From Clostridia bacterium (lineage in GTDB: Bacteria > Bacillota > Clostridia > Christensenellales > Borkfalkiaceae): 36,766 bases of DNA. Below, one piece after another: positions 10,201 through 18,924 of the stretch. The notes beneath the pieces were generated by a model. That model saw nothing but the letters and a program-made list of their open reading frames with translations, ran no database searches and was not told where the DNA came from. Positions within the stretch are counted from its first letter, which is position 1. Every line of letters starts with the position of its first letter. The stretch spans positions 1 to 36,766 of the forward strand of contig JAAUYR010000003.1 of NCBI GenBank assembly GCA_014805025.1, in the 5' to 3' direction. A program made the translations under genes and the position numbers.

Positions 10201-10290
10201 CTCGTGTCCGCAGCCCGTAAGCGCAAACGCGCCGCCCAGGCTCAGCACCGCCGTAGCTGCCAAAGTTGCAATGATTTTTGATTTTTTCAT
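7258..10290 (-). CDS. Large secreted lipoprotein: Cys/His-rich N-terminus, carboxypeptidase-regulatory-like domains and three tandem ~160-aa beta-sandwich-like modules; function unknown
   Basis: Signal peptide and lipobox LTGC; internal repeats EGWLFK..DGSTDL..YTYKKLTF...QIVI.VID..GN...GDYTFVIGIARG..L.V..I.F read directly. Confidence 0.85.
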   Translation of the reverse strand: MKKSKIIATLAATAVLSLGGAFALTGCGHEHTYAEEWTQTETHHYYAATCEHADEKKDYGEHVYDNEADAECNTCGYARTITFLTGTITAPGPNGGYKLAGATVSIGGKTATTDENGVYTVYGLTAGSNVEISITHPACNNFTGVVEIATGSNAKNQQLAVKPIAELGQSYFQLKTMEASTATDFTHVKDTGNGWQTRGNVQVDHGEGICLHIDNNQTKEDMESVIYQKIKVTSANSKMMFRVRGFDDNLTKSALFAVRVIDIDGYTKTDLTPKNGTDAWQVIDSASYFTAYEYDLSAYEGKDVVIIIGSKQGQHTVIERIKFIGANESYLMPYTTAADLKGLEASEATNLDGATAVKNAIKDQSWIKVGDQGEADQGWLFKDGPAAADGSTDLCVFTYKKLTFNGTNSIAVHARTFVDQTIPGKTNVPAQIVIKIIDSNGNPVEVGGNCYTIDTDSYQTGYFSLGETLNGDYTFVIGIARGHRLAVDQILFDSVEMVGGNVAGTVKCGTVSVEGAKVTVGGFRTTTRADGSFDLPVEIYPGNSLTVKVEKEGYIYTGAQLSVSDTDFENGEYSLGDITLDKVIIGNITLSKIEALTAAAAADIEIPHNENGTCALQDASWIKDNSSAGGNHISNEGWLFRNEDRYTEDGSTDLNGYAYKKLTFSGVNTIVVRARTFVTQNNVSGHGSVYPQIVIAVIDSEGNLLKIGNNCYTIDTDDYQTAYMTLPQALTGDYTFVIGIARGRVLAVDQIQFKTEAMVKGNVTGTVTDGTKAIEGATVTYAHTSVTTAADGTFTLPVAIFPGNSVTVKVEKAGYTYTGSAINVASTDLASGEKALGDIVLVKEIVKGLTLSMISGLTAVTPENITNAENNNSGSNDAYASWGKVGDQSSSNEGWLLKDAGNAEPEGSTNLQVYTYKKFAFAGLTQITITSRTYGGQNNGITPQLVIVVIDKDGNIVDEFCENVTNNDNYDNGTHTFTLNAALTGDYTLAIGFARGYRLCLGNITFVSES

Positions 10291-10314
10291 ATCAGTTTCC
10301 CCTATATTTAATTT

Positions 10315-11844
10315 TTAAATAGTTCCGTGATTTTTTTCGTACTGTACGATAATCGCCAGCATTTCGGGCGTTGCCGCCGCGTCCTTTACGTCCTTGTGGG
10401 TATCCATGGTGTTCTCGCCGTACAGCCAGCCCTGAATATAGTTCTGAGGAAGCGAACGGTTAAGAAGATGGTTATCGAATGCATAGTTTATGCTCGACTT
10501 GAATACGCCTACGTAAGTGTTAATCTCGTTTTTGATGATGCTGTCCTTTTCAGCGGGAGCAACTTTCTTGACTGCGTCCGCAAGTTCAACGTAACCCTGT
10601 AAGAGTACGGAGTTGAAAAGCAACGACGAGGTACATTCGTACATCTGATGCTCTTTACCGTCGGTATCCTTTACGGTCTTGACGAATCTGTGATACGAGC
10701 CCTCGGCCATAAGCCTGCCCTGCTGCAAGTACTGCTCGTCTCCGGTAAGGCGGTAAAGCCAAGCCGCACCGCTTAAAACCGAACCCGTGTTATAGGTGTA
10801 TTTAGCCGCGCTGCCCGCGTCAAGCTTGCCTTCGAATTTAAGGTATGCGCCGCCGGTTGCTTCAACGCTTTCAATAACGGTGCTCTTATCGCCTCTTAAA
10901 TCGATATAGCAATAATCGCTTGAACGGAGAGTCGACCAGCACCAGTCGTAGATGGTCTGCAACCAGTGAAGGTAATAATCGTATTTCTTTTCGCCTACCC
11001 AGTTCTTCCACTCTACGTTGTTGTGACCGAAAGTCTGTTCTACGTAAACGGTATCTTCGGCCGTAACCAAAGCGTCGGAATCTTTATAAACTTCCGCAAG
11101 TCCGCCGAGAACGCTCAAAATAGGGCCGTTGGAGCAAGCGTGCTTGGTTGCATACGCAGGACCCCAGGTTATGCCGCCCACGCCGTTTTTGGTTGAATCC
11201 CAACCGTCAAGGCAGACCTTTGTAAGGTATTCGGCTTTTTGAAGATAAGTAGTTTCGGTAGGGTTATAGGAGTAGCCCTCTATAAAGTAACGGGCAAGCC
11301 ACATCAAATCGTCGTAAACCATCATGTCGCCCTCGACGCTGCCTGCGAACTTATAGTCCGCACGGTGAACGCCGTAGATGTGCTCCCACTGACGCTTGCC
11401 GTGAGTGCTGGTAATGTTGCCCTTGCCGTCGAAGTAGTCAAGGCCCGCTATGTAGCCGTCCAACAGCTTTTTGTAGTAAGCTTTGTTTTCGCCCTCGCTT
11501 ACGTCGTACATTCTGTTTGCCATACCGATAAGCGCGCCGTATTCGTAACAGTTTGCGTATCCGTCCGTACCGCCTTCAAGCGCGTTGTAGTAGCCTGCAA
11601 CCGCTACGTTGCCCTCGCTGTCGTAAGTTGCGTAGTGCGCGTCTGCGCCGCGAGCAAGATAATCGGCAATCTGATACGTCGTCAAAGAGTCGGAGCCGCC
11701 GGGGCCGCCGGGGCCGGGCTGTTCGCCGGGAGCGCAGCTGCTGCACGAGCTGCAAGAACTGCACGAAGCGCCGCAACCTGCAAAAGCAAACGCCATTGCG
11801 CCGACTAATATACCTGACAATATTGCCTTAATAGATTTTTTCAT
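10315..11844 (-). CDS. GH76 family endo-alpha-1,6-mannanase-like lipoprotein
   Basis: Signal peptide with lipobox AFAGC; YDDLMWLARYF (DD catalytic pair), ACSNGPILSVLGGLAEVYK, GSVLSGAAWLYRLTGDEQYL. Confidence 0.83.
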   Translation of the reverse strand: MKKSIKAILSGILVGAMAFAFAGCGASCSSCSSCSSCAPGEQPGPGGPGGSDSLTTYQIADYLARGADAHYATYDSEGNVAVAGYYNALEGGTDGYANCYEYGALIGMANRMYDVSEGENKAYYKKLLDGYIAGLDYFDGKGNITSTHGKRQWEHIYGVHRADYKFAGSVEGDMMVYDDLMWLARYFIEGYSYNPTETTYLQKAEYLTKVCLDGWDSTKNGVGGITWGPAYATKHACSNGPILSVLGGLAEVYKDSDALVTAEDTVYVEQTFGHNNVEWKNWVGEKKYDYYLHWLQTIYDWCWSTLRSSDYCYIDLRGDKSTVIESVEATGGAYLKFEGKLDAGSAAKYTYNTGSVLSGAAWLYRLTGDEQYLQQGRLMAEGSYHRFVKTVKDTDGKEHQMYECTSSLLFNSVLLQGYVELADAVKKVAPAEKDSIIKNEINTYVGVFKSSINYAFDNHLLNRSLPQNYIQGWLYGENTMDTHKDVKDAAATPEMLAIIVQYEKNHGTI

Positions 11845-13166
11845 CTTTTTTCCTCCATTTGGATAGTTCTTTTAATATAAGAAATTTTGTCCGCTTTTTT
11901 AATTATGAAATATGCAAACAACGAGTTTGCCCAGGCGAACCACGGTCTGGAATAATCCGCGGCGTTATCCGCATTTATGCTTTCGTGCATATACCCCGTA
12001 CCGCCCGTAGTCTGCATAAGCGTTTCTACTATATCGTTGATACGTTTGCCGTCGTCCGTCGTTATTCCCTCTATCATAAGGGATATCGGCCAGACGTACT
12101 TGCCGGGGGTATGCGGACTGCCCGTTCCCGAAATCACGCTGCCGCTGTGATAGTACGGGTTGTCTTTACTCAGCACGAACCGCCTTGTGTTTTTATAGAC
12201 TTCGTCGTCTTCCGTGCACCAGCCGATATACGGCAAGCCCAAAAGGCTGGGAACGTTGGCGTCGTCCATAAGGTTGTAGTTGCCAAGCCCGTCCGTTTCG
12301 TAAGCGTAAATTCTTCCGTACTTGGGGTGGTCTACTATGCCGTATTTCGCAATGCCGTCCTCCACCGCTTTTGCAAGCTTTGCGGCACGCTCCGCTATGC
12401 TTGACTTGTTAAACTTTAAAGCCGTTTTATTGAGTCCGCGCATTACTACCGCAACGAACGCGTTGCCGGGGATAAAGTATCCGTATTCGCAGGGGTCGTC
12501 GCTCGGCCGGTAACCCGACCACACAAGCCCCGTCACTGCGCAAGGGCCGCCCTTGCCGCGTCCGGGAACGGAAAACTCGGGAGTTTCCGTCGGCCGGTAA
12601 TGATAATACGGCGAGTTTTTGTGGTGGTCCTGCTCGGTTTCGAATACCTGTAATATCCTTTCGGAAACCTTAAAATACGTATCGTCGAAAACCGTTTCGT
12701 CGTTCGTATACCCGTAATACCTTTCCGCAAGAAACAGCGGATAGCACAGCGAGTCAAGCTCGAACTTTCTTTCGAACACGAGTGGATTGCGTTCGCCGCA
12801 CTCGTCCTCGTTGTGGCCGTTGCCGTTCTCTTCGACGTTGAACGCGTTGGCGTATGCGTCGGAAAGAATACATCTGAACTGCCGCTTCAAAAGCCCTTTT
12901 ATAAGCCCCTGCACGTCGGAAGTTTTCGGCGAGATTTCAAGGTATTGCAGAACCTGCGCACTCGAATCCCTGAGCCACATTGCGTCGATGTCGCCGGTAA
13001 TCAGATAAATATCGCTACCCGTTGCCCGCACCGTCGTCGTAAGGGTGTTAAGGCTGCAATTTACGAACATCGTCCGCAAAGCTTTGACCTTTATGCGGTC
13101 TGCAAACCTCAGAATTTCCGAGTGCAGGCAAGGGTAATCTTTTAAAATCAGGTTGTTTATTTCCAT
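11841..13166 (-). CDS. GH125 family exo-alpha-1,6-mannosidase-like (former DUF1237)
   Basis: CSLNTLTTTVR, LITGDIDAMWLRDSSAQVLQYL, DDANVPSLLGLPYIGW, GTGYMHESINADNAADYSRPWFAWANSLFAYFI. Confidence 0.92.
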   Translation of the reverse strand: MEINNLILKDYPCLHSEILRFADRIKVKALRTMFVNCSLNTLTTTVRATGSDIYLITGDIDAMWLRDSSAQVLQYLEISPKTSDVQGLIKGLLKRQFRCILSDAYANAFNVEENGNGHNEDECGERNPLVFERKFELDSLCYPLFLAERYYGYTNDETVFDDTYFKVSERILQVFETEQDHHKNSPYYHYRPTETPEFSVPGRGKGGPCAVTGLVWSGYRPSDDPCEYGYFIPGNAFVAVVMRGLNKTALKFNKSSIAERAAKLAKAVEDGIAKYGIVDHPKYGRIYAYETDGLGNYNLMDDANVPSLLGLPYIGWCTEDDEVYKNTRRFVLSKDNPYYHSGSVISGTGSPHTPGKYVWPISLMIEGITTDDGKRINDIVETLMQTTGGTGYMHESINADNAADYSRPWFAWANSLFAYFIIKKADKISYIKRTIQMEEKR

Positions 13167-13170
13167 AAAC

Positions 13171-15609
13171 TTATTTAACAGTGAAAGTTACGCTGTCCTC
13201 TACGGTATTGACGCCGTCGGTTATGGAGATGGTTATCGTTACTTTGCCCTTCTTTAAGAACTCAACCGAGCCGTCGTCCATAACTTCCGCAATGCTGTCG
13301 TCGCTGCTCTTGAACGTAACGGTCGCGTCTGCCCAAGCGCCTTCGATTTCCCAGCTGAGCGAAGCGTAACCGTCTACCGTAAGGTCGTAATCTTCAACCG
13401 TAAGTTTTACGCTCGTAAGAGGCTTGCTGAGCTCTTTCAAGGAGTCAAGGTAACGTTCGGGGGTTACCGTCGAAACCTCGTCGTTATTAGGCGTATACCA
13501 GGTTGCCGCGTTATAGCCCGTGCAAACCGCGAAAGCCTTGTTGTTTTGAGCCGTCTTGCCGTTGTAATACTGGAAGTGCACGCTTGCGTTCGATTCGAGA
13601 GTGAATTCGTCGCCTGCCGGTGCGCCGAGGTACTGATGAGCTTTATAGGTATCGCCGCCCCAGGCGTCCATGAACGCGTCCTTTACAAGGAACACGTTGT
13701 TAAGACTTTCGTTATACATAAGCGCACATACGTTGGTACGCGCGTCGCCGCCGAAGGGCGTTGCCGTACTGTCGCCGTAAATGAACTGAGTTCCGAATAC
13801 GTCGTTCCAGGTACGGAAGCCGCCGTCGGGGAAGCCGGGGAAGAACCCGTCTTCAAGCAAGGCCTTGACTTTGTTTATAATCATATCCTGCACGCCGTCG
13901 ATATATTCGCTGCCGTCCTGCGAGTAACCGCTTTCCCACACGCCGGGGAAAGTATTGTCCTGCAAAGTGAACGAGCCGCTGCTGTAAAGCTTATCGTACG
14001 AAAGGAGTTTTGCGGTCAACGTGCCGTTTTCCTCAACGAAGTTGCGGCCGGGATAATAGTCGTAGAAGTAACCGACCTTTGCCGCCATCTGGGTAGCTTT
14101 TGCCGCGCCCTTCTGATAGTTAAAGTAATATACCGCGCGGCCGTTCTCGGTCTTTTCGATACTGTTGCCGACCTGCACGCCGTATTCCGAGGGAGCGGCG
14201 GGCGAAGCTTCGTACTTGAATTCGGTATAATCTTTATCGGTAGTTACGCCCGTTTCGGTTACGAGAGGGCCGTTGAGCTTGCCGTAGATGTAACCTTTTT
14301 CGAATATCTGTACGCGCTCGTAAGTTACGCCGGATATCTTATGGTTGTATAAAACGTTCGACATAGGCGCGCCGAGCTGAGGGCGGATGTTGTCTTCCTT
14401 CCATGCCTGCCAGAAATCGTCGCCGACGCCGTAAACCTTGTTCTGAACTCCGCTGTAAACAAGCGTGAACATATTCACACGGCCGGAGTCAAAGTTGTAT
14501 TCCGAGTCGGGGCTGTACTTATAATCGCAAACTACGAAAGACCAGGTCTTTATGCTCGAACAACGGTAACCGGGGATAACTCCGTGTTCTTCGTCGTTTA
14601 CCAAATCGAGATAGCCCTGACGGAACAAATCTTTCAAATCGTTTTCCGTTGCGCCGGGGGTACCCGAAAGGCTTTGGTACATAGAAAGCGCATCGCCCGT
14701 AACGCCCTCCCACAAATGTTCGTCCGTCGTATAGTTTTCAACGGGGAGATTTACGCGGTTGCCGTTCTTATCGAAATTCTGACCGGCATAAGAGCGACGA
14801 GAATTAAGCTCCAAGGTGTTATAGTTGTATTTAATATCGATACAGCCTGCGCGGAAGTTGTATTTTACTACAAGTTCGTCACCCACGTGAGAAGCTCTTG
14901 CCGTTCTCAAAGCGTGCCACTGGCCGTCAACGTCGCCGATAAAACCGTACTGCGTACCGTTTACGGTTAAATTCGACCCCCTGCCTGCGGCAAGTATGTC
15001 CTGGTCATCTATTAAGGGATAAATTTTATAAGTTTTGTCGGCGGTCTTTTCGACAACGCCAACGTAAGCATGAGAGGTGCCGCCGTTTTCAACGATAATA
15101 CCGGTTTCGAAAACCTGTACGTTGCCGGAAGTTACGTTTATCTGCTGCGCTTGTTTTTGGTTGCCTACTTGTTCGTAGCCGCCGCCCGTAACCGTCACAC
15201 CGGTTTCCGCATCCGTTACGGGTGCGCCGATAACGCGGATTTTAGCCGCCAAATCGTCAATTTTATTTACCGTGTAAACTTTGTCTTCTAAAACGTTGTA
15301 AATATAGCTGTTGTTACCGCTTTCTACGGCAAACGCTACTGCCTCGCCGGCACCGTTGTCCTTATAGAGCTTGATTGTATAGCTATCGGTGTTGAGCTTT
15401 GCGGTGAACGCGGCTTTTACTTTCTGCGATGCTTCCGCACCCCAGCCTGCGCCGTAAGCAATGCGGTCGCCTTCCTCGCTTACTAACGTGTACGATTGTT
15501 CCGCGGAAGCCGAATAAGTTTTATTCAGAAGCAGTCCGCCGGTAACCGCGCAAGCCGCCGAAGCAACGCAAAGCGCTATTACAGCCGATAATTTTTTGGT
15601 TTTTGTCAT
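13171..15609 (-). CDS. Secreted protein with three LGFP-like repeat units and a C-terminal Big_2-like Ig domain; function unknown
   Basis: N-terminal signal sequence; repeated N-KVY-V...(V/L)GAP motifs at residues 127-130, 412-415 and 661-664; C-terminal LTVEDYDLTVDGYASLSWEIEG...VTFTVK. Confidence 0.75.
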   Translation of the reverse strand: MTKTKKLSAVIALCVASAACAVTGGLLLNKTYSASAEQSYTLVSEEGDRIAYGAGWGAEASQKVKAAFTAKLNTDSYTIKLYKDNGAGEAVAFAVESGNNSYIYNVLEDKVYTVNKIDDLAAKIRVIGAPVTDAETGVTVTGGGYEQVGNQKQAQQINVTSGNVQVFETGIIVENGGTSHAYVGVVEKTADKTYKIYPLIDDQDILAAGRGSNLTVNGTQYGFIGDVDGQWHALRTARASHVGDELVVKYNFRAGCIDIKYNYNTLELNSRRSYAGQNFDKNGNRVNLPVENYTTDEHLWEGVTGDALSMYQSLSGTPGATENDLKDLFRQGYLDLVNDEEHGVIPGYRCSSIKTWSFVVCDYKYSPDSEYNFDSGRVNMFTLVYSGVQNKVYGVGDDFWQAWKEDNIRPQLGAPMSNVLYNHKISGVTYERVQIFEKGYIYGKLNGPLVTETGVTTDKDYTEFKYEASPAAPSEYGVQVGNSIEKTENGRAVYYFNYQKGAAKATQMAAKVGYFYDYYPGRNFVEENGTLTAKLLSYDKLYSSGSFTLQDNTFPGVWESGYSQDGSEYIDGVQDMIINKVKALLEDGFFPGFPDGGFRTWNDVFGTQFIYGDSTATPFGGDARTNVCALMYNESLNNVFLVKDAFMDAWGGDTYKAHQYLGAPAGDEFTLESNASVHFQYYNGKTAQNNKAFAVCTGYNAATWYTPNNDEVSTVTPERYLDSLKELSKPLTSVKLTVEDYDLTVDGYASLSWEIEGAWADATVTFKSSDDSIAEVMDDGSVEFLKKGKVTITISITDGVNTVEDSVTFTVK

Positions 15610-15626
15610 ATCATTTTCTCCTTATT

Positions 15627-16499
15627 TTATTTGATGCCTGCAAACGACATATTTTCGACGAAATACTTTTGTCCGCAGATAAATATCACCATGCTCGGCA
15701 GCGACATAAATACCGCAGCCGCCATTATGTTACCTGCGTCGTAGTCCCACATAGAGTTGAACTTGTTCAATGCAACCGCAAGCGTGCCCCAGGTATCTTC
15801 CATGGAAGGCAATACAAGGCTGGGCCATAAGTAGTTGTTCCAGCAGCCGTTGAACGTGAACAGTGCCAGCGTCAAGAAGCCGGGCAAGACCATCGGGATA
15901 TAGAGTTTAATAAATATTTTAAACTCGCCTGCGCCGTCAATTCTTGCCGCCTCCGCAATTTCGGGCGGTGTGGACATAAAGAACGAACGCATAAACAGAC
16001 AGCCGTAAATACTGTAAGTTGCCGGCATGATAATACCCAGAAGAGTATCAACCATTCCGAACGAGTTCACAACCATATAGGAAGGAATTAAGCTGATAAT
16101 GCCGGGAATCATCATCGTTGCCATAAAGAACTTAACGAGGAATTTTTTGCCCGGATAGCGGAGTCTTGCGAGCGAGTACCCCGCCATTGCGCAGAACAGA
16201 AGCTGCGAAACCATTATCGCAAGTATTACTATCAGAGTGTTGCCGATAAACTTGAACGCGCCGAAATCTATAAACGCTTTATAGTGGTCGAGCGTAAAGC
16301 TCGTGGGGAGCAGATTTATGCTCTCCGACCTGATTTCGTCAAGCGGTCTGAAACTCAGCAAAATCATCCAGTAAAAGGGAACGAGCATTATAAGGGCTAT
16401 TATAATAAGCGCAATGTACACGCCCGTATTTTTGGCAATACGGCTTGCCTTGTGCATTCTTGCTTTCTGGAAGCGCCCCAAACATTTAACGTTATTCAT
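15627..16499 (-). CDS. Carbohydrate ABC transporter permease (MalG/UgpE type)
   Basis: MVPFYWMILLSFRPLDEI, EAARIDGAGEFKIFIKLYIPMVLPG EAA loop, C-terminal QKYFVENMSFAGIK. Confidence 0.95.
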   Translation of the reverse strand: MNNVKCLGRFQKARMHKASRIAKNTGVYIALIIIALIMLVPFYWMILLSFRPLDEIRSESINLLPTSFTLDHYKAFIDFGAFKFIGNTLIVILAIMVSQLLFCAMAGYSLARLRYPGKKFLVKFFMATMMIPGIISLIPSYMVVNSFGMVDTLLGIIMPATYSIYGCLFMRSFFMSTPPEIAEAARIDGAGEFKIFIKLYIPMVLPGFLTLALFTFNGCWNNYLWPSLVLPSMEDTWGTLAVALNKFNSMWDYDAGNIMAAAVFMSLPSMVIFICGQKYFVENMSFAGIK

Positions 16500-17404
16500 T
16501 GCTTCCTCTCCTTTACAAGCCCCTGAGTAATAAACGTTACTACCATTATTACTACGAACAGCACTACGCTCATTGCCGAGGCCATACCGCCTTCGCCGTG
16601 ACGGAACGCCGCGGTTATCTGCATAACGGGGGTTTGAGTATAGTAGTTATCGCCGGCGCCTATCATTGCAACTACGTCGTACAACTGGAACGCGCCTATA
16701 AGGCTCATAGTCATTATGAAGTAAGTCGTAGGGCTTAAAAGCGGCACGGTTATGTGCATAAGCTTCTGGAAGCCGCTTGCGCCGTCAAGGTCGGCAGCCT
16801 CGTAAAGCTCGGGGCTTATAGAACGCATACCTGCAAGGTATATGAGCATATTGCCGCCCAGACCAGTCCACGCCGAAACGATTGCCACGCAGAACATTGC
16901 AAAATAGCTTTGGGATGATACCCACTTTATTCCTTCCAGACCGAACCATTGGGTAAGTATCGTGTTTAAAAGTCCGTAGTTGTCGTTATAGAGCCATTTC
17001 CAGATAAACGCAGTCGCTATACCGCTGGTTATCGCAGGCAGATAGTAAAGTACGCGGAATATTTTTATGCCCTTGACCTTGCGGTTCAAAAGCGCCGCAA
17101 CCAAAAGCGACGAAACTATCGACAGGGGCACGCTCATAAGCGCGAATATAAATACGTTCAATATGGAATGAAGGTAAATTTTATCCTGAAAGATATACTG
17201 GAAGTTTGCAAGCGTCCAGTTGAAGTTGTCGGGATTACCCGGCGCCATATCGGTAAACGCATATATAAAACCCATAAGTACCGTTACGAGTGAGAAAATC
17301 GTAAACAGTATTAACGTGGGAGCAAGGAAGAGATATCCTTGTATCGCTTCCTTTACTCTCAGTTTCGACATTCGCCGTTTTCTTATAGTCTTAATTGTTG
17401 CCAT
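16496..17404 (-). CDS. Carbohydrate ABC transporter permease (MalF/UgpA type)
   Basis: EAADLDGASGFQKLMHITVPLLSP EAA loop; six TM-like segments; 4-nt overlap with next permease. Confidence 0.95.
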   Translation of the reverse strand: MATIKTIRKRRMSKLRVKEAIQGYLFLAPTLILFTIFSLVTVLMGFIYAFTDMAPGNPDNFNWTLANFQYIFQDKIYLHSILNVFIFALMSVPLSIVSSLLVAALLNRKVKGIKIFRVLYYLPAITSGIATAFIWKWLYNDNYGLLNTILTQWFGLEGIKWVSSQSYFAMFCVAIVSAWTGLGGNMLIYLAGMRSISPELYEAADLDGASGFQKLMHITVPLLSPTTYFIMTMSLIGAFQLYDVVAMIGAGDNYYTQTPVMQITAAFRHGEGGMASAMSVVLFVVIMVVTFITQGLVKERKQ

Positions 17405-17424
17405 TTTTCCTCCTACGGGATTCT

Positions 17425-18807
17425 TTACGAACCGAGACCGAACAGAAGTTTAGTGTTGCCGTTGGTCTTTAAGTTGCTGATGCAGGTTTCAAGGCTGTCG
17501 TTGCCTTCAAGGAACAGTCTTACGTAAGCATTTACAACGTCGGTCTGCAACGTAAGGTAGTTGGGAACCTGAGGACGGATGGTGTACACGAAGCTGCCGT
17601 CGGTTTTCTTTGCCGTTGCATAGGTACGCGCGTCTGCCAAAACCTGATTTCCTGCTACGCACTCGTCTGCGTTCAGCGCTTCGCTGAGTGCCGGAAGCGA
17701 ACCGATATCCTTCGTCCATTTAAGCATATTGTCTTTGTTGTAGCAAAGCCACTTTGTGAACTTCCAGGCTGCCTGATGACGGGCTTCCCAAGCCTTGTTG
17801 TGGTATTTGCCCTTAGGCGAGGGATAAGCTATACCGTAGCCGCCTACCATTCCGCCGTTTACGCCGTCTTCGGAATTCTGTCTGGGCTGAGGCAGGAACT
17901 TATAGTCGGTAACCTTGCTGGTCTTGATTTGGTTGTTATGATAGAGAGGTTTGTTCATCATTGCGCAAACGCCGCCGATAAAGGAGTCTGCCTCCTGCTT
18001 GCCGCTGACGCCTGCGTTGGTAACTTCCTTGAAGAAGTTGAGAATATCTCTCGTTCTCTGGTTGTCGAAGTTGGTCTGGAATTTGCGGCCCGTCGTATCG
18101 CCCTCTACGGGAACAAGATACTCTTCGCCGTGGCCGGTGGAAACGTAGTACTTAAAGAGATGCTCGTACTGGTCGCCGCCCGAATAAGCCGTGTTGACGC
18201 TCGTGGTCTTTAACGCCTTAGCTACGGTAAGCAAATCGTCCCAGGTCCAGTTTGCCGTAAGCAGCTGGGAGATGGTTGCGCCGGGGTGCGCGTCGTCGTA
18301 TTCCTTGACGTATTTCATATTTACGTAAGTACCCCAGATATCAACGTCTATGGGCAGACCGTAAATTTTGTTTTCGTAAGTCATTTCTTCCATCGCCGGA
18401 GCGTAGAAAGCCGTGGTATCGATATTGTCAGCTTCGACTAAATCGTTAACGGGATACAGATAATCTTTAATGCCGTTGGTTGCCGTGTTGAATCTGTCCC
18501 AAATCATCATGTCGGGAAGTTTGCTGCTCGTAAGCACCGACTGGAACGACGTTTCAAGGTCGGGCTTGTGTTCGAGCTTAACTTCGAATCCGTCGGGCTT
18601 AACCTTGTTGTATTCCTTGATGAAGTTATCAAGGTTTACGTAGTTCTGTCCGGTCCACTCGCTGCCGCCGCACCACATGGTAATTTTTTTGACGTTACCG
18701 TCGGAATCAAGTCCGTCTCCGTTGCCGCCGCAAGCCGCCATGGGCACTGCAATCGCACCGACCATTAAAACCGATGCCGCAACACAAGCTAATTTTTTAA
18801 ATTTCAT
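17425..18807 (-). CDS. Extracellular sugar-binding lipoprotein (ABC SBP)
   Basis: Lipobox MAACGG; KKITMWCGGSEWTGQNYVNLDNFIKEYNK; directly upstream of permeases; AGGAGG SD. Confidence 0.93.
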   Translation of the reverse strand: MKFKKLACVAASVLMVGAIAVPMAACGGNGDGLDSDGNVKKITMWCGGSEWTGQNYVNLDNFIKEYNKVKPDGFEVKLEHKPDLETSFQSVLTSSKLPDMMIWDRFNTATNGIKDYLYPVNDLVEADNIDTTAFYAPAMEEMTYENKIYGLPIDVDIWGTYVNMKYVKEYDDAHPGATISQLLTANWTWDDLLTVAKALKTTSVNTAYSGGDQYEHLFKYYVSTGHGEEYLVPVEGDTTGRKFQTNFDNQRTRDILNFFKEVTNAGVSGKQEADSFIGGVCAMMNKPLYHNNQIKTSKVTDYKFLPQPRQNSEDGVNGGMVGGYGIAYPSPKGKYHNKAWEARHQAAWKFTKWLCYNKDNMLKWTKDIGSLPALSEALNADECVAGNQVLADARTYATAKKTDGSFVYTIRPQVPNYLTLQTDVVNAYVRLFLEGNDSLETCISNLKTNGNTKLLFGLGS

Positions 18808-18924
18808 ACCATTATCCTCCTGATGGTTGTTTTATGATTTTATTTTTTCTTTTAAAGTTTTTTAAGTAAGTGCCCGTCACTTACTTAGCGATAGGGCGCG
18901 CCCTATCGAAAATTTTTAATTTGT

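Noticed and set aside
11710-11775. Short-period DNA repeat in the GH76 5' region
   Set aside because: Explained by the coding repeat CSSCSSC and Gly/Pro linker; not a CRISPR array or independent satellite
11239-11808. 189-aa plus-strand ORF
   Set aside because: Fully antisense to the GH76 gene; no recognisable protein family
13546-14352. 268-aa plus-strand ORF
   Set aside because: Antisense to the conserved-repeat secreted protein; low-complexity V/A/R-rich translation typical of the mirror frame of biased coding DNA
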